A stretch of 64,000 bases of DNA from Pictodentalium vernedei (lineage: Eukaryota; Mollusca; Scaphopoda; Dentaliida; Dentaliidae): positions 181,314,596-181,378,595 of the forward strand of contig CM062288.1 of NCBI GenBank assembly GCA_031216915.1, given 5' to 3'. Positions 63,641-64,000 of this stretch are shown here, piece by piece. Position numbers and translations under genes: made by a program. The notes under the pieces were generated by a model. That model made no database searches. It had not been told where the DNA came from and was given only the letters and a program-made list of their open reading frames with translations. Position 1 is the first letter of the stretch. Each line of letters opens with the position of its first letter.

Positions 63641-63960
63641 AAGGTGGAGGCCTCCAATAAACAATATGGACGGAGGAAACAAGTCTCACCATAGCACCTT
63701 AATAACAGGTGCTGCGCGTGTTTACGGACACCACATATCACCAGCTTGATAACGTCAAAACATAGCTGCTTACGCGCGCTACTTAACAACCCACGTGACA
63801 CCATCTATATGCACCACGGTGTGACGACACGTCTGGCTAATGAAAGACAACCCAGTCATCCCTCTCCCACTACTATCTTGGAAATTTAGTGGATAATTAA
63901 AGCAGTAGTCGTGACATAACCTCTCTTTTAATTAACAGATGCCGTACTCCGAAATTACCA
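63640..63960. repeat. Diverged foldback-loop-like and family E sequences
   Basis: 63665-63830 (GGACGGAGGAAACAAGTCTC, TGATAACGTCAAAACATAGC, TTACGCGCGCTACTTAACAA) resembles the arm region 56590-56720 of the large foldback. 63903-63955 (GCAGTAGTCGTGACATAACC and CTCTTTTAATTAACAG) resembles family E. Confidence 0.4.
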
Positions 63961-64000
63961 TGCTGCCCCTCCCCCCCCCAACTTCCCGAATCGTATACCG

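Overview
This is eukaryotic, intron-era DNA from an animal, most likely a marine invertebrate and plausibly a mollusc. The support is indirect: short interspersed elements with a tRNA-like head and the central GTGTCCTTGGGCAAG block that I associate with marine invertebrates, several non-LTR retrotransposon remnants, Tc1, hAT-like and Helitron insertions, a multi-copy invertebrate protein family, and no bacterial gene organisation. I see no convincing intact host gene. The window is almost wholly repeat-derived, and its dominant feature is the inverted repeat: more than thirty separate hairpin-forming units were found by eye. Layout. 1-4.4 kb: a degenerate satellite-like array split by a TTAA hairpin MITE and by a 2.1-kb foldback element with a 5-bp target duplication. 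4.4-10.1 kb: an antisense non-LTR retrotransposon (ORF1, endonuclease, reverse transcriptase, zinc knuckle) inactivated by stops and frameshifts and cut by two TTAA MITEs and one SINE. 10.26-10.51 kb: a very long ACGC microsatellite. 11.0-11.5 kb: a duplicated coding-like fragment. 12.7-16.3 kb: a 3.6-kb unit with about 180-bp imperfect terminal inverted repeats around a 670-codon ORF for a PIN/FEN1-like nuclease family protein, with a cysteine-rich tail in the next frame. 16.3-22.3 kb: MITEs, SINEs, a LINE 3' fragment and a truncated Tc1 element. 22.7-23.8 kb: a three-level nest (hairpin inside TTAA MITE inside a hAT-like element). 26-27 and 33.7-34.2 kb: a duplicated segment rearranged at a MITE hairpin. 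29.5-31.5 kb: a giant near-perfect inverted repeat with a 76-bp loop. 34.7-36.1 kb: a Tc1 pseudo-element. 37.1-39.1 kb: a second LINE, split by a non-autonomous Helitron whose sister copy at 42 kb splits another MITE. 45-49 kb: degenerate repeats and LINE 3' ends. 54.3-57.9 kb: the larger foldback copy with 1.4-kb arms. 59-64 kb: a TTAA MITE, a tandem duplication and more foldbacks. How the parts work together: none of the visible enzymes looks intact, so nearly everything here is non-autonomous or dead. The insertions can be ordered by nesting: LINEs and MITE family C are older, and the TTAA hairpin families A and B, the SINEs and the Helitrons are younger. A and B share their ends and their central palindrome and must depend on a transposase encoded elsewhere, probably piggyBac-like judging by the TTAA targets. 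The most interesting candidate system is the TIR-bounded PIN-nuclease unit at 12.7-16.3 kb. All similarity statements are visual comparisons within the window or recollection of family motifs; no database search was run.
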